DNA from: Vibrio gazogenes
GTDB lineage: Bacteria; Pseudomonadota; Gammaproteobacteria; Enterobacterales; Vibrionaceae
Assembly (NCBI RefSeq): GCF_023920225.1
Contig: NZ_CP092587.1
Location: 806,001-870,000, forward strand
Direction: 5' to 3'
Length of the DNA stretch: 64,000 bases
Part shown: positions 34,157 to 42,965 of the stretch, one piece after another
Numbering within the stretch: position 1 is the stretch's first letter
Layout: every line of letters starts with the position of its first letter
Translations under genes and position numbers: made by a program
The notes under the pieces: model-generated
Databases searched by the model: none
The model's input: the letters and a program-made list of their open reading frames with translations, nothing else
What the model was told of the DNA's origin: nothing

Positions 34157-34549
34157 ATGGTGAATAATGTATCTGCGGGGAGGCAACAGATCCGTATCCG
34201 TCTGTTGGCTCTCAGTTGTGGATTATTGATGTTTTCCGGAGTGATGAGTTTTGTCAAAGAAGTCATGTGGATATGGGCAGTTCCATTTGCTGTCATCATA
34301 TTACTGTATGCTTTAATTGCGCCAATGAAGTTACAATTTGTAATTAAAGCTTTTGATAAAATCCATGCCTTGATTGGCAAGGGACTATTCTGGGTTTTGT
34401 TTTTTGTTTTTATTACACCGCTGAGTTGGTTATTACGTTTGTTCCGTCCTAAATTGCTCCCTTTAAAAATAGATAAGCATCTATCTAGTTATTGGGGAGA
34501 GCCAGAAAAAGATCTGATTACTTCAGATGATTTTAAAAAGCAATTCTAA
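34157..34549 (+). CDS. SxtJ-family membrane protein
   Basis: 130 residues with three to four hydrophobic helices (LLALSCGLLMFSGVMSFV, WAVPFAVIILLYALIA, GLFWVLFFVFITPLSWLLR) and the conserved end YWGEPEKDLITSDDFKKQF. It fits the SxtJ family, nearly always encoded beside an SxtI-like carbamoyltransferase, which follows 12 bases later. Biochemical role unknown; it may anchor the transferase at the membrane. Confidence 0.83.
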   Translation: MVNNVSAGRQQIRIRLLALSCGLLMFSGVMSFVKEVMWIWAVPFAVIILLYALIAPMKLQFVIKAFDKIHALIGKGLFWVLFFVFITPLSWLLRLFRPKLLPLKIDKHLSSYWGEPEKDLITSDDFKKQF

Positions 34550-34561
34550 AGGAATGCATGG

Positions 34562-36322
34562 ATGACTTATATTCTCGGTATATCTGCATTCTATCATGAT
34601 AGTGCTGTCGCATTGCTTCGTGATGGAGAGATTCTTTCGGCTGTTCAAGAAGAACGCTTTAGTCGCGTGAAGAATGATGATGTGTTCCCGAAAAATGCGA
34701 TGGAATGGATTTTACAGCAGCATAATGTCACGATGGAGCATATTGATTATGTGATTTTTTATGAAAAACCATTTAATAAATTTGAAAGAATTCTAGAAAC
34801 TTGTATACGTTTTGCTCCGAGAGGATATCAGCTATTTAGTCATGCAATTCCTATCTGGTTGAAGGAAAAACTATTTCAGAAAGTTAATTTAAAAAAACAG
34901 TTGATTGAATTCAAAGGTGGAGAGCTTTGGAATCAAAAGTTACTCTTTTCTGACCACCACTTATCTCATAGCGCTGCTGCTTTTTATCCGTCTCCTTTTG
35001 AGTCGGCTGCTATATTGACGATTGATGGGGTCGGTGAATGGGCGACAACGACAGTTGCGATAGGATCGGGACAGGATATTCGAAGAATCAAAGAGATGTC
35101 TTTTCCCCATTCTTTAGGCATGCTCTATTCTGCAATTACAGCTTTTCTGGGATTTAAAGTTAATTCTGGTGAATATAAGATCATGGGACTTGCACCCTAT
35201 GGCCAGCCAGTTTATAGCACTTTGATCAAAGAAAATCTGGTGAATATTAAATCGGATGGCAGTTTTCGCCTGAATATGAAGTATTTTCGTTTTGCGACTG
35301 AGCTTCGTATGTATAGTCCGGAACTTGAACGGTTGTTTGGGATATCGGCTAGGCAACCGGAAAGTTGTTTAGAGCAGGTTCATATGGATATTGCTGCGTC
35401 TATTCAGGAAGTCACTGATGAGATATTTTTGGCCTTAGCCCGATATGTGAGAGAACTTACCGGAGAAGTGAACTTGTGTTTAGCCGGAGGTGTCGCATTG
35501 AACTGTGCGGCGGCTGGGAAAGTGCTGAAAAGTGGGGTGTTTGAGCGAATCTGGATACAACCTGCCGCGGGAGATGCAGGAAGTGCATTAGGCGCTGCAC
35601 AAGTATGTCATCATATGTACCTTCAATCTCCAAGAACTCCTGCATCTGATTATATGCCCTATCTTGGACCGGCATTTGAACAAGACACAGCTTTGGCTCA
35701 ATTAGATAATATGGATGCCGAGTATCGTCTTGTGCCGGACGAGCAGTTATTTCAATTAACGGCTGATGCTTTAGCTGATGGTAAAATTATTGCTTGGTTC
35801 CAAGGGAAAGCTGAATTCAGTCCCAGAGCATTAGGAAATCGCTCTATTCTGGCGGATCCCCGAGTGCCAGACTTGAAGCGAGAACTCAATCTAAAAATTA
35901 AGTACCGAGAATCATTCCGGCCGTTTGCTCCCGTGATATTAGAAGAATATGCAAGTGAATGGTTTGATATTGAGGGCGCTTCGCCACATATGAATTTCAT
36001 TTATACGGCTAAAGATGGCGTGAATCATAAACTTCCATCTGTTATTCATGTTGATGGCACAGCAAGACTTCAGACCGTCTCTGAGCGTACGAATCAGCGG
36101 TTTTATCAGTTAATGAAGCAGTTTTATGAAATAACGGGATGTCCTGTATTGGTTAATACGAGTCTGAATGTCAGGGGAGAGCCGATGGTTCTTTCTCCTG
36201 AAGATGCATTTAACTGTTTTATGAATACAGAAATTGATATGTTGGTGATTGGTAATATTGTGCTTGATAAACACAAACAAAGAAGCCAAAAGTATCAGAA
36301 ATATAATTACGAATTAGACTGA
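34562..36322 (+). CDS. SxtI/TobZ-type O-carbamoyltransferase
   Basis: 586 residues of the NodU/CmcH/TobZ carbamoyltransferase family: N-terminal Kae1-like domain (ILGISAFYHDSAVALL...AVQEERFSRVKND, metal-binding SDHHLSHSAAAFY, LAGGVALNCAAAGK) and C-terminal YrdC-like part (QGKAEFSPRALGNRSILADPR). It moves a carbamoyl group from carbamoyl phosphate via carbamoyl-AMP to a hydroxyl. The neighbours are those of surface-polymer or natural-product loci. Acceptor unknown. Confidence 0.93.
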   Translation: MTYILGISAFYHDSAVALLRDGEILSAVQEERFSRVKNDDVFPKNAMEWILQQHNVTMEHIDYVIFYEKPFNKFERILETCIRFAPRGYQLFSHAIPIWLKEKLFQKVNLKKQLIEFKGGELWNQKLLFSDHHLSHSAAAFYPSPFESAAILTIDGVGEWATTTVAIGSGQDIRRIKEMSFPHSLGMLYSAITAFLGFKVNSGEYKIMGLAPYGQPVYSTLIKENLVNIKSDGSFRLNMKYFRFATELRMYSPELERLFGISARQPESCLEQVHMDIAASIQEVTDEIFLALARYVRELTGEVNLCLAGGVALNCAAAGKVLKSGVFERIWIQPAAGDAGSALGAAQVCHHMYLQSPRTPASDYMPYLGPAFEQDTALAQLDNMDAEYRLVPDEQLFQLTADALADGKIIAWFQGKAEFSPRALGNRSILADPRVPDLKRELNLKIKYRESFRPFAPVILEEYASEWFDIEGASPHMNFIYTAKDGVNHKLPSVIHVDGTARLQTVSERTNQRFYQLMKQFYEITGCPVLVNTSLNVRGEPMVLSPEDAFNCFMNTEIDMLVIGNIVLDKHKQRSQKYQKYNYELD

Positions 36323-36355
36323 ACGGATCCGATTTGGTGGAGTTTATATAGATCT

Positions 36356-37699
36356 ATGCTTTTTCAATTACCTGTTTTTTTGCTATTTTTTTCATCCATA
36401 TTATTGACGATTCGTCTGGTTCGTGACAATCGATGGCAAAAATTTATTCTATTGGTGAGTAGTATATTTTTCTACGCGTATTGGAATGTTCATTATATTT
36501 ATATATTAGTTTTTTACATTATTTTGGGCGTTCTGTCATGTCAGTTATTGATTCAAAGAAAAAAATCACTTGCTCTTTTAGTCATAATTAGCTTAATTCC
36601 ATTAATATTTTTTAAATATACTGATTTTGTGCTAGAAAGTATTGGATTAGATATGAGGCTTGGACTCGGTCTTCCATTAGGTCTTTCATTTATTACTTTT
36701 ACATTAATCAGTATGATGGTTGATTTTTCCCGTTCTTCCAAGAAAAAATTTACGGTTTTGGACATTAGTCTCTATATCAGTTTTTTCCCACATTTAATCG
36801 CTGGACCAATTTTAAGAAGTCGAGAGTTAATCCCACAGCTTTCCAAAATTAAAGTGTCTTGGCAGAATATTGTTTATAATCTGCCTCTGTTTTCAGTTGG
36901 GATGATAAAAAAAGTTTTGATCGCAGATCAGATCGGGGCTTATGTTCACCCTATATTCTTGAATCCGGAATCAAATGATAGTGTTAGTTTATTGCTTGCT
37001 GCGATTGGGTTCAGTATCCAGATTTATTGTGATTTCAGTGCCTACTCGGATATGGCGATTGCAACAGCTGGTGCTTTGGGGGTTCGCTTTCCTGAAAATT
37101 TTCATTCTCCTTATTTGTCCCACTCGCTTACGGAAACATGGAAACGTTGGCATATGACCTTGAGCTTTTGGCTACGAGATTATATTTTCATCCCTCTGGT
37201 ACGTCATTTCCGTAATACTTTGCCCTATATGCCGATTTTTATCACAATGTTGGTTTCGGGATTGTGGCATGGTGCTAACTGGAATTTTGTTTTGTGGGGC
37301 GGGATTCAGGGCGTTATCATGATTTTGGAAAAATACAGTGGATATGAACGGTTTGTAGAAGCGAATAAATATGTGAAGCCGTTGGGGATCATATTGAACT
37401 TTACTGTTTGGACACTGTTACTGATATTGTTTCGTAATCCATCTCTTGATATGGCGATGTCTTATTATCAATCATTATTTTCTTTTCATATTGATCCCAT
37501 AACATCGAAAGAGATCGGTATCTTGATTTTGATTGTATTAACGCTAGCTCTACATGCATTTGATAGTGCTGACTATGTACGAAATAAATTGATTAAAATC
37601 CCATTTTATATATCAGTTCCAATTATGATTACGATTGTTCTGGGCTGCTCAATGGTTGCAGCACAGAGACCAGAAAGTTTTTATTATTTTGACTTTTAA
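36356..37699 (+). CDS. MBOAT-family membrane O-acyltransferase (AlgI-like)
   Basis: 447 residues with about ten membrane helices and the MBOAT signature: YCDFSAYSDMAIATAGALG, WKRWHMTLSFWLRDYIFIPL and the catalytic His in SGLWHGANWNFVLWG. AlgI-like proteins pass acetyl or other acyl groups across the membrane to a partner SGNH protein that modifies an exopolysaccharide or teichoic-like polymer. The next gene, one base away, encodes such an SGNH protein. Confidence 0.93.
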   Translation: MLFQLPVFLLFFSSILLTIRLVRDNRWQKFILLVSSIFFYAYWNVHYIYILVFYIILGVLSCQLLIQRKKSLALLVIISLIPLIFFKYTDFVLESIGLDMRLGLGLPLGLSFITFTLISMMVDFSRSSKKKFTVLDISLYISFFPHLIAGPILRSRELIPQLSKIKVSWQNIVYNLPLFSVGMIKKVLIADQIGAYVHPIFLNPESNDSVSLLLAAIGFSIQIYCDFSAYSDMAIATAGALGVRFPENFHSPYLSHSLTETWKRWHMTLSFWLRDYIFIPLVRHFRNTLPYMPIFITMLVSGLWHGANWNFVLWGGIQGVIMILEKYSGYERFVEANKYVKPLGIILNFTVWTLLLILFRNPSLDMAMSYYQSLFSFHIDPITSKEIGILILIVLTLALHAFDSADYVRNKLIKIPFYISVPIMITIVLGCSMVAAQRPESFYYFDF

Positions 37700-37700
37700 T

Positions 37701-38741
37701 ATGATGAAGAAATTTAAATATTCTATTGCGCTATTATTTTTTATTGTATTACTTGGCTTGCTTGTTGATGCAGGGAGTGATTTTCTGTTGTATGCTAGAG
37801 ACTATTATCGGTCGGTAAGTGACAAGAATAATTTTATCCAAAGTTTACCTAAAAATCTAGATCGTCAGAAATATGCTAAGTATTATGATGATACCCGTGC
37901 TCTCGAAACTTATTATCTTCCATATATAGGGGGTGTCATTCCACCGGGAGAGTATGGGATATATAAAATTGATAAATTTGGTAGAAGGGAGTACAGTCAT
38001 CATGCTTCTAAAAAACAAACCAAGAGTATATTAGTCTTAGGAGCCTCTCAAAGTTTTGGTTTCTATAATTCTTCCGATACAACATTAGTTCGTTATCTTG
38101 CAGAGTTATTGCCTGAATATAGGATTGACAATTATTCATCTCCAGGACAGAAGGTCTCTCAGAATCTTGCTAATTGGCAAAGAATTCATAATACTAAAAG
38201 CCATCATTATGATCTGGCTATTATTGTTAATGGACCGGTTGACTATATAATTGAACATGCAAAGTTTAAAAATGTAAAAGTTAAGGGAAGAGATAATGAG
38301 ATAGCACTGGTTTATTTTCTACGTTTAGTTAAAAATAAAATTAAAAATGTAGTTTTAACATCTGATTATGATATTTCATCCCGTGATATGAAATATTATG
38401 AAACTGCGATTCCGAAGAAAATAATGAATGGCTTTGAAGACATCATAGGTTATGGTTCTGACTTGAATATAAAAACTTTAATCTTTATTCCTCCGGCTAT
38501 TTGGGGGAATAAAGCTAGTGTGGATAATATTAATAAGAATATAACAGAAAATGAATTTATGAATTCTATAGCAAGGAATTTATCCGACCTATCTAGAAAA
38601 AATAGTCATGTTATTGATATGTCTAATATATTTAACGATAAAAATGAGCTGTTTTTCTTGGATGCTGGTAGTCATTTGACCCCGAATGGGAATAAATTGT
38701 TAGCTCAAAAAATAGCACATTACATAAAAGCCAATGATTAA
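37701..38741 (+). CDS. Membrane-anchored SGNH-like protein, MBOAT partner
   Basis: 346 residues: an N-terminal signal anchor (YSIALLFFIVLLGLLVDAG), then an SGNH-fold domain whose block I reads LGASQSFGFY (Ser116; GAS instead of GDS) and whose block V is DAGSHLTPNGNK with the His. It begins one base after the MBOAT stop and is strongly AT-rich. AlgX/DltD/PatB-like partners of MBOAT proteins have this layout; acyl transfer to an extracytoplasmic substrate is likely. A perfect 15-bp inverted repeat after the gene serves as terminator. Confidence 0.78.
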   Translation: MMKKFKYSIALLFFIVLLGLLVDAGSDFLLYARDYYRSVSDKNNFIQSLPKNLDRQKYAKYYDDTRALETYYLPYIGGVIPPGEYGIYKIDKFGRREYSHHASKKQTKSILVLGASQSFGFYNSSDTTLVRYLAELLPEYRIDNYSSPGQKVSQNLANWQRIHNTKSHHYDLAIIVNGPVDYIIEHAKFKNVKVKGRDNEIALVYFLRLVKNKIKNVVLTSDYDISSRDMKYYETAIPKKIMNGFEDIIGYGSDLNIKTLIFIPPAIWGNKASVDNINKNITENEFMNSIARNLSDLSRKNSHVIDMSNIFNDKNELFFLDAGSHLTPNGNKLLAQKIAHYIKAND

Positions 38742-38752
38742 GCTTTCGACAA

Positions 38753-38794
38753 ATAATTTCACAAAAACAAGGTGTATTATTTTTGTGAAATTAT
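38753..38794. terminator. Bidirectional terminator between the SGNH gene and the acyl carrier gene
   Basis: ATAATTTCACAAAAA (38753-38767) and its exact complement TTTTTGTGAAATTAT (38780-38794). A-rich and T-rich arms let it work in both directions; it overlaps the 3' end of the minus-strand carrier gene. Confidence 0.85.
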
Positions 38795-39031
38795 GTACTG
38801 CTCAATGAGATTAATGGTATCTATTTGTTTGAATACTTCATTATCTGAAGACGAAGTGTAAATATCGTATTCATCTTCAAGGAATAATGTTAACTCTGCG
38901 ATGTCAAGTGAGTCGAAGAGATTTGATTCGATAAGCGAGTCATCATCACTGATATTAACATCAGTTTCTTGTCCATTTTTTTTCAGTAAGTACTGGACAA
39001 ATTCTCTTATTTTTTCTTTATTACTTTCCAT
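38777..39031 (-). CDS. Acyl carrier protein
   Basis: 84-residue stand-alone ACP. The 4'-phosphopantetheine Ser is Ser41 in SNLFDSLDIAELTLFLEDEY. The ATG at 39031 has AGAGGG upstream; a TTG further 5' is less likely. It is convergent with, not part of, the MBOAT operon, but its closeness suggests that acyl groups for that cluster could be loaded on it. No ligase or synthase is adjacent, so this link is an inference. Confidence 0.88.
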   Translation of the reverse strand: MESNKEKIREFVQYLLKKNGQETDVNISDDDSLIESNLFDSLDIAELTLFLEDEYDIYTSSSDNEVFKQIDTINLIEQYIISQK

Positions 39032-39172
39032 GGTTCCCTCTACTGATAGTATATCTTTCAATTATATAATCTATAACTACATTATAACATTTACACTATA
39101 GTATATTTTTAGATATCTATCATGGAAATAGATTTTTCACAATTGTTTATTTCAAATGATTTATCTCTTCAT

Positions 39173-39439
39173 ATATACCCAAGTAACCTCAAGATGCAGG
39201 ATTCAGAGTGTCTTCAATCGGCGTCATTCAAGGAGAATGTCGGCAGGAATGGCCTTCCCATTTCAATGGCATTTGACTCAGAAAGGCGCCGATTGAAGTA
39301 CTCCCGAAGGGCGAGTTCACTGAACTCAGAGACTGCGTTAGAGATTCTCGCCATAGAATGGCTATGACTCAAATCTCTGCCTTGCCTCTGAGCCCAGTGA
39401 TTCTCGCTGAAACTGCATCTTGAGGTCATTTGGGTATAT
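39173..39439. repeat. 267-bp palindromic MITE-like element
   Basis: The ends are 27-bp inverted repeats differing at two positions (left ATATACCCAAGTAACCTCAA then GATGCAG; right its complement form). Inside, CTTCAATCGGCG (39212-39223) pairs exactly with CGCCGATTGAAG (39287-39298), and GAGTTCACTGAACTC is a smaller palindrome. No coding sequence fits. The end sequence type (ACCTCAAGATGCAG) is common in Vibrio genomes as I recall. It is non-autonomous; no matching transposase is in the window. Confidence 0.85.
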
Positions 39440-39628
39440 GCGGTTCTTTAGGCGCGTGTCAATAATGTCAAAGCACATACGTCATGTACTTTCTGAGTGA
39501 GACATGGGAGACTGAACGCAGCTTAACGCTGAGGTAAAATAGCGATGATAAACTGCTCATCTCAACACAGAATGAATGTGGTTGTGATGATCATTGAGCC
39601 CGGATCTCGGAGAACGTCGGTAAGAGTG

Positions 39629-40057
39629 ATGACAGAACAGCAGCAAACGAAAAAAGCGTCAGGGATGCATTTATGGGTTTATAAACTCATTGCGATCGTC
39701 AGTCTGATTTTGGCGATTATCGGTGTTGTCTTACCGGGCCTGCCTACAACCGAATTTGTCATTTTATGTGCATGGGCATCAGCGAAAGGTTCTCCTACGA
39801 TTCACCGTTTTTTAATGTCGAAACCCTTTTTCCGTAACATGATAGAAAACTGGCAAAACGGTAAAGTCATCTCCAGAAAGAATAAGATTTTGTCGGCGGT
39901 ATCGATGTCGGTTTGTTTACTGATTTTATTGTTGCACAAGGTTGCCTGGATCTGGGTGGCGGTATCGACTATCGGTATGTTGATCGGCAGTTACTACATC
40001 TGGAGGCGTCCGGAAAAGCTGCCGGACTCTCAGGCCCTCAGCAAAGACGAGCTCTGA
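39629..40057 (+). CDS. YbaN-like DUF454 inner-membrane protein
   Basis: 142 residues from the ATG at 39629: the family pattern IGVVLPGLPTTEFVILCAWASAKGSP, FRNMIENWQNGKVISRKNK and a C-terminal helix pair. Two or three membrane segments. DUF454 proteins are inner-membrane proteins of unknown function. An in-frame region upstream to 39545 lacks similarity. Monocistronic. Confidence 0.88.
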   Translation: MTEQQQTKKASGMHLWVYKLIAIVSLILAIIGVVLPGLPTTEFVILCAWASAKGSPTIHRFLMSKPFFRNMIENWQNGKVISRKNKILSAVSMSVCLLILLLHKVAWIWVAVSTIGMLIGSYYIWRRPEKLPDSQALSKDEL

Positions 40058-40145
40058 TCCCTTTGTGCTTTATCATCGGATATCCATCCGGACAGTTGGA
40101 TGCTGTGCGGATGGTATCAAATATCACCTAACCAATGCTATCGCA

Positions 40146-40760
40146 TCAGAAAAATTTAATCGCACCGCGTCCGCCAACCACATCATGTTCTGTAGGTTCA
40201 GATTTGTCCGAGGGCGTATTCTTTTCCGGTTTTTTGTCGGTAAGACGATTATTTTTGGCGGGATTTTTCCCTTGTTCAGGCTGATAATGTTTGCCAATGA
40301 TCAGCTCATTGTTATTGGTTTTTCCCTGTTTCGATTGATGTGAATTTTTGCTCGCCGGTGTCTTTTTCACGGGGCTATTTTTGCCTTTACGCTGTGAAGT
40401 ATTCTCTGAAGCGGTTGTTTGAGATGTTTTTTGATGAGACTGATTGGGCTGCTCTTGACCGGGGTCTGCCTGAGATGATTCAGCGACAGGGACATCACAA
40501 ATGACGAGATAGTATTCACCGTTGAATTCGACCAGATCACCATCGTACATTTTACGGCGTTTACGCAGTTCGAGTTCACCATTAACCACGACATATCCCT
40601 CAGCAATGGCATATTTGGCTTCCCCTCCGCCACTGACGACATCCGCTATCTTAAGGACTTTATACAGTTCGATGGGCTGACTGTTGACTTCAATGCCAAT
40701 CGCTTCGATTTCAATTTCTGTTTCTGCCGCTTCATCAGCGTGGTCTTCATTATTTTGCAT
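40146..40760 (-). CDS. S4-domain RNA-binding protein with long disordered C-terminus
   Basis: 204 residues. An N-terminal acidic stretch is followed by an S4 domain (LYKVLKIADVVSGGGEAKYAIAEG, core VVSGGGEAKYAI, then VVVNGELELRKRRKMYDGD) like YbcJ, residues ~25-90. The rest is a low-complexity Gln/Lys/Ser/Thr-rich tail (~110 residues), absent from typical YbcJ (about 70 residues), that is probably unstructured. RNA-binding role by family. No neighbours in the same operon. Confidence 0.85.
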   Translation of the reverse strand: MQNNEDHADEAAETEIEIEAIGIEVNSQPIELYKVLKIADVVSGGGEAKYAIAEGYVVVNGELELRKRRKMYDGDLVEFNGEYYLVICDVPVAESSQADPGQEQPNQSHQKTSQTTASENTSQRKGKNSPVKKTPASKNSHQSKQGKTNNNELIIGKHYQPEQGKNPAKNNRLTDKKPEKNTPSDKSEPTEHDVVGGRGAIKFF

Positions 40761-40874
40761 CGGTAAATTCTGAGTGATGATTGAAGGGCAGAGTGTATCG
40801 GTTTGTCATAGAAAGTGACAATGCTATTTCTCGAAAAGGAGCTTTCGGGGCAGGGATGGTTTAGGAGACAGAGG

Positions 40875-40891
40875 GTTACGGGGACAGACAC
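40875..40891 (+). repeat. Isolated GTTACGGGGACAGACAC repeat
   Basis: Fifth copy of the short repeat clustered at 9.2-9.3 kb. It sits in the 316-base gap between the S4 and chemoreceptor genes. Confidence 0.7.
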
Positions 40892-40982
40892 TTTTGCACG
40901 TTTACTTTGCGTATGCTGCTGCCGATGCAAAGGAGCGGTTGATTTTGGCTAGCAGCGGTTTTGGGATAGCCATGATCCTGAA

Positions 40983-41047
40983 GATGAGAGCCTCAACATA
41001 CAAGCGTTGCAAAAATCTGGCAGCGCTTGTATGTTGAGGCTCTCATC
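40983..41047. repeat. 24-bp perfect inverted repeat (long hairpin)
   Basis: GATGAGAGCCTCAACATACA plus AGCG (40983-41006) is matched exactly by its complement at 41024-41047 across a 17-base loop. It lies 30 bases beyond the chemoreceptor stop on the minus strand without a T-run. It could terminate or stabilise that mRNA, or be a small repeat element. Confidence 0.9.
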
Positions 41048-41076
41048 CTGTTTGTGTGTGGCGCAGAATACATCTG

Positions 41077-42618
41077 TTACCGACTGAATTGCTGTACCAG
41101 TCGCTGTAAACTTTCCAGTCGTGTTACAAGAATATTGGTTCGATCAACCGATGATGACGAGAGGGATTTTGTTGACTGAATGGCATCATTCATCCGAATC
41201 ACATGTTCGTTGATCCCTTGAGTCACTTGTACTTGTTCGGTAATGGCTTGTGCTGTGTATGCACTTTGCTCACCGATAGAAACCAAGTCATTCACAATCG
41301 CCTCGAATGATTCCTTGCTTTGTTGTGATTTGGCGACGCTTTGCTCAGAAGCTTGCACACCTTCTTCCATTAATTCCCCCGTTTTATTGACGGTGGTTTG
41401 CAGTTCTTCAATTTTCGAGCGAATGTCTCCGACAGATGTGCTTGTCTTGGCAGAGAGAGCACGGACTTCATCTGCGACCACGGCAAAGCCGCGTCCGTGC
41501 TCACCGGCTCTTGCGGCTTCTATTGCGGCATTGAGAGCCAATAAGTTAGTTTGTTCGGCGATACCTTGAATCATTTCCAGAATCGTTTCGATGCCATGAA
41601 CGTCATGGTAAAGTTGTTCCAGTGCGGTTTTTGAATGGGTGAGATGCTGACTCAGGAGATGTACGGTGCGGACGGCTTCGTCAATGGTCTGGGTGCCTTC
41701 CCGCGCTTGCGCTTGTGCGTCGCTAGCAAATTCAGCACTGTGCTTTGCCTGTTTAGAGACTTCATCAATGGAGGCCAACATTTCTTCGGCAGACACGGCC
41801 ATCGCACTGGTTGCTGCTTCTTGTCCGTTCAGTTCTCGATCAATCAACTGGCGGTTGTGAACTTCTTCATTGGCTGCCTGGAGCAGCGTGGCGGACGTTT
41901 CTTTGGCTCTTGCCGTCGCGGCTCTTAACTCTGCACGCTTCATCATTAGTGCTAACTCGATGCGAGAGAGATCATCACAATACCCTGTATACGGCTGTTC
42001 CATGAGAGGGTTGTTGTAATGCTCTTGTGCCAATTCATTCAAGGTTGTCATACGCTGTTTCAGTCGCAATGAACATGCAGCCTGAAGCAGAATCGATGGG
42101 ATCATCACGCCGAGCATCAGTGGGGCTGATAAAGTCGTAAAAGCAAAAGCGATTAGGGTGAGCAACTGTATCAGCATGAGCCCGAATGAGAGATTCATCC
42201 ATTGGGTGCGTCTGATGGTGACAGCACCTTTTTTCAAACGACGATAAAGTGATGCCGCCCGTGAAATTTGTGCATCTGTCGGTTGTGTTCTAACGGATTG
42301 ATACTCGTAGATTTTGCCATCTTTGCCCATGATGGGGGTGACAAAAGCCGAGACCCAATAATGACCGGAATTTTTACATTGATTCTTGACCAGTCCCATC
42401 CAGCTTTTGCCGGATTGTATATAGTCCCACAACTGGGCAAAAGCCGCCTTTGGCATGTCATCATGGCGAATGACATTATGGGGTTTACCGAGGAGCTCCG
42501 TTTGTTGGTAACCGGCAACCCGGCAAAAAACTTCATTGCAGCAGGTGATATGACTGTCGGGGGAAGTGGTTGAGATGAGACTGTCATTCTCTGAAAACCT
42601 GACTCTTTTGTCTGTCAT
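41077..42618 (-). CDS. aer: Aer-like PAS-domain methyl-accepting chemoreceptor
   Basis: 513 residues. An N-terminal PAS domain (~10-120) carries the Aer-type pattern [10 protein letters not shown] and [18 protein letters not shown] and would bind FAD for redox or oxygen sensing. A hydrophobic hairpin (~145-185) anchors it in the inner membrane without a large periplasmic domain. The signalling tip is [20 protein letters not shown] near residue 365. It reports energy state to CheA. Alone in its operon. Confidence 0.9.
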   Translation of the reverse strand: MTDKRVRFSENDSLISTTSPDSHITCCNEVFCRVAGYQQTELLGKPHNVIRHDDMPKAAFAQLWDYIQSGKSWMGLVKNQCKNSGHYWVSAFVTPIMGKDGKIYEYQSVRTQPTDAQISRAASLYRRLKKGAVTIRRTQWMNLSFGLMLIQLLTLIAFAFTTLSAPLMLGVMIPSILLQAACSLRLKQRMTTLNELAQEHYNNPLMEQPYTGYCDDLSRIELALMMKRAELRAATARAKETSATLLQAANEEVHNRQLIDRELNGQEAATSAMAVSAEEMLASIDEVSKQAKHSAEFASDAQAQAREGTQTIDEAVRTVHLLSQHLTHSKTALEQLYHDVHGIETILEMIQGIAEQTNLLALNAAIEAARAGEHGRGFAVVADEVRALSAKTSTSVGDIRSKIEELQTTVNKTGELMEEGVQASEQSVAKSQQSKESFEAIVNDLVSIGEQSAYTAQAITEQVQVTQGINEHVIRMNDAIQSTKSLSSSSVDRTNILVTRLESLQRLVQQFSR

Positions 42619-42859
42619 CGTAATCTCTTTATTATCTCTCTATCCGTGATGATGAATGCGGCTTTTCTGAATGAAATAAGCACAGTGATGGGGATGCATC
42701 TTAGATTATAATTCTATCAAATAAATGTGACGGAACGTTGATATGGGTCATTAAGTGATCGCTATTGATGCTGTGTCGTTTATGCTGTGCTGGACTGCAC
42801 AGTTATATGATCTTGCATTGATAGCGTTTCAAATTACATGCTATGTTGACAGAGAACAT

Positions 42860-42888
42860 GGATTGCGAATGCACAAGCATGCAAAACC
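42860..42888 (+). promoter_or_regulatory. RAT antiterminator site in the bglG leader
   Basis: Begins GGATTGCGAATGC and ends GCATGCAAAACC, matching the E. coli bgl RAT pattern (GGATTG...GCAAAACC) with a GAATGC/GCATGC stem. The 3' end overlaps the left arm of the terminator at 42885, so binding of a BglG dimer would exclude the terminator. Confidence 0.85.
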
Positions 42889-42947
42889 TGAAGTTTTCGA
42901 AACATTTACTACGACTAGTATTGTTTTGAAGTCTTCAGGTTTTTTTA
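42885..42947 (+). terminator. Leader terminator controlled by the RAT site (bglG)
   Basis: AACCTGAAG (42885-42893) pairs with CTTCAGGTT (42933-42941), followed by a T-run to 42947. It lies 18 bases before the antiterminator gene, giving autoregulation by transcript antitermination. Confidence 0.88.
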
Positions 42948-42965
42948 TATGAAGAATGGGTTTAG

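Noticed and set aside
41007..41023. Loop of the 24-bp inverted repeat as an attachment core or a terminator for the chemoreceptor gene
   Set aside because: No T-run on either strand and no integrase or site duplication nearby; left as an unexplained inverted repeat.
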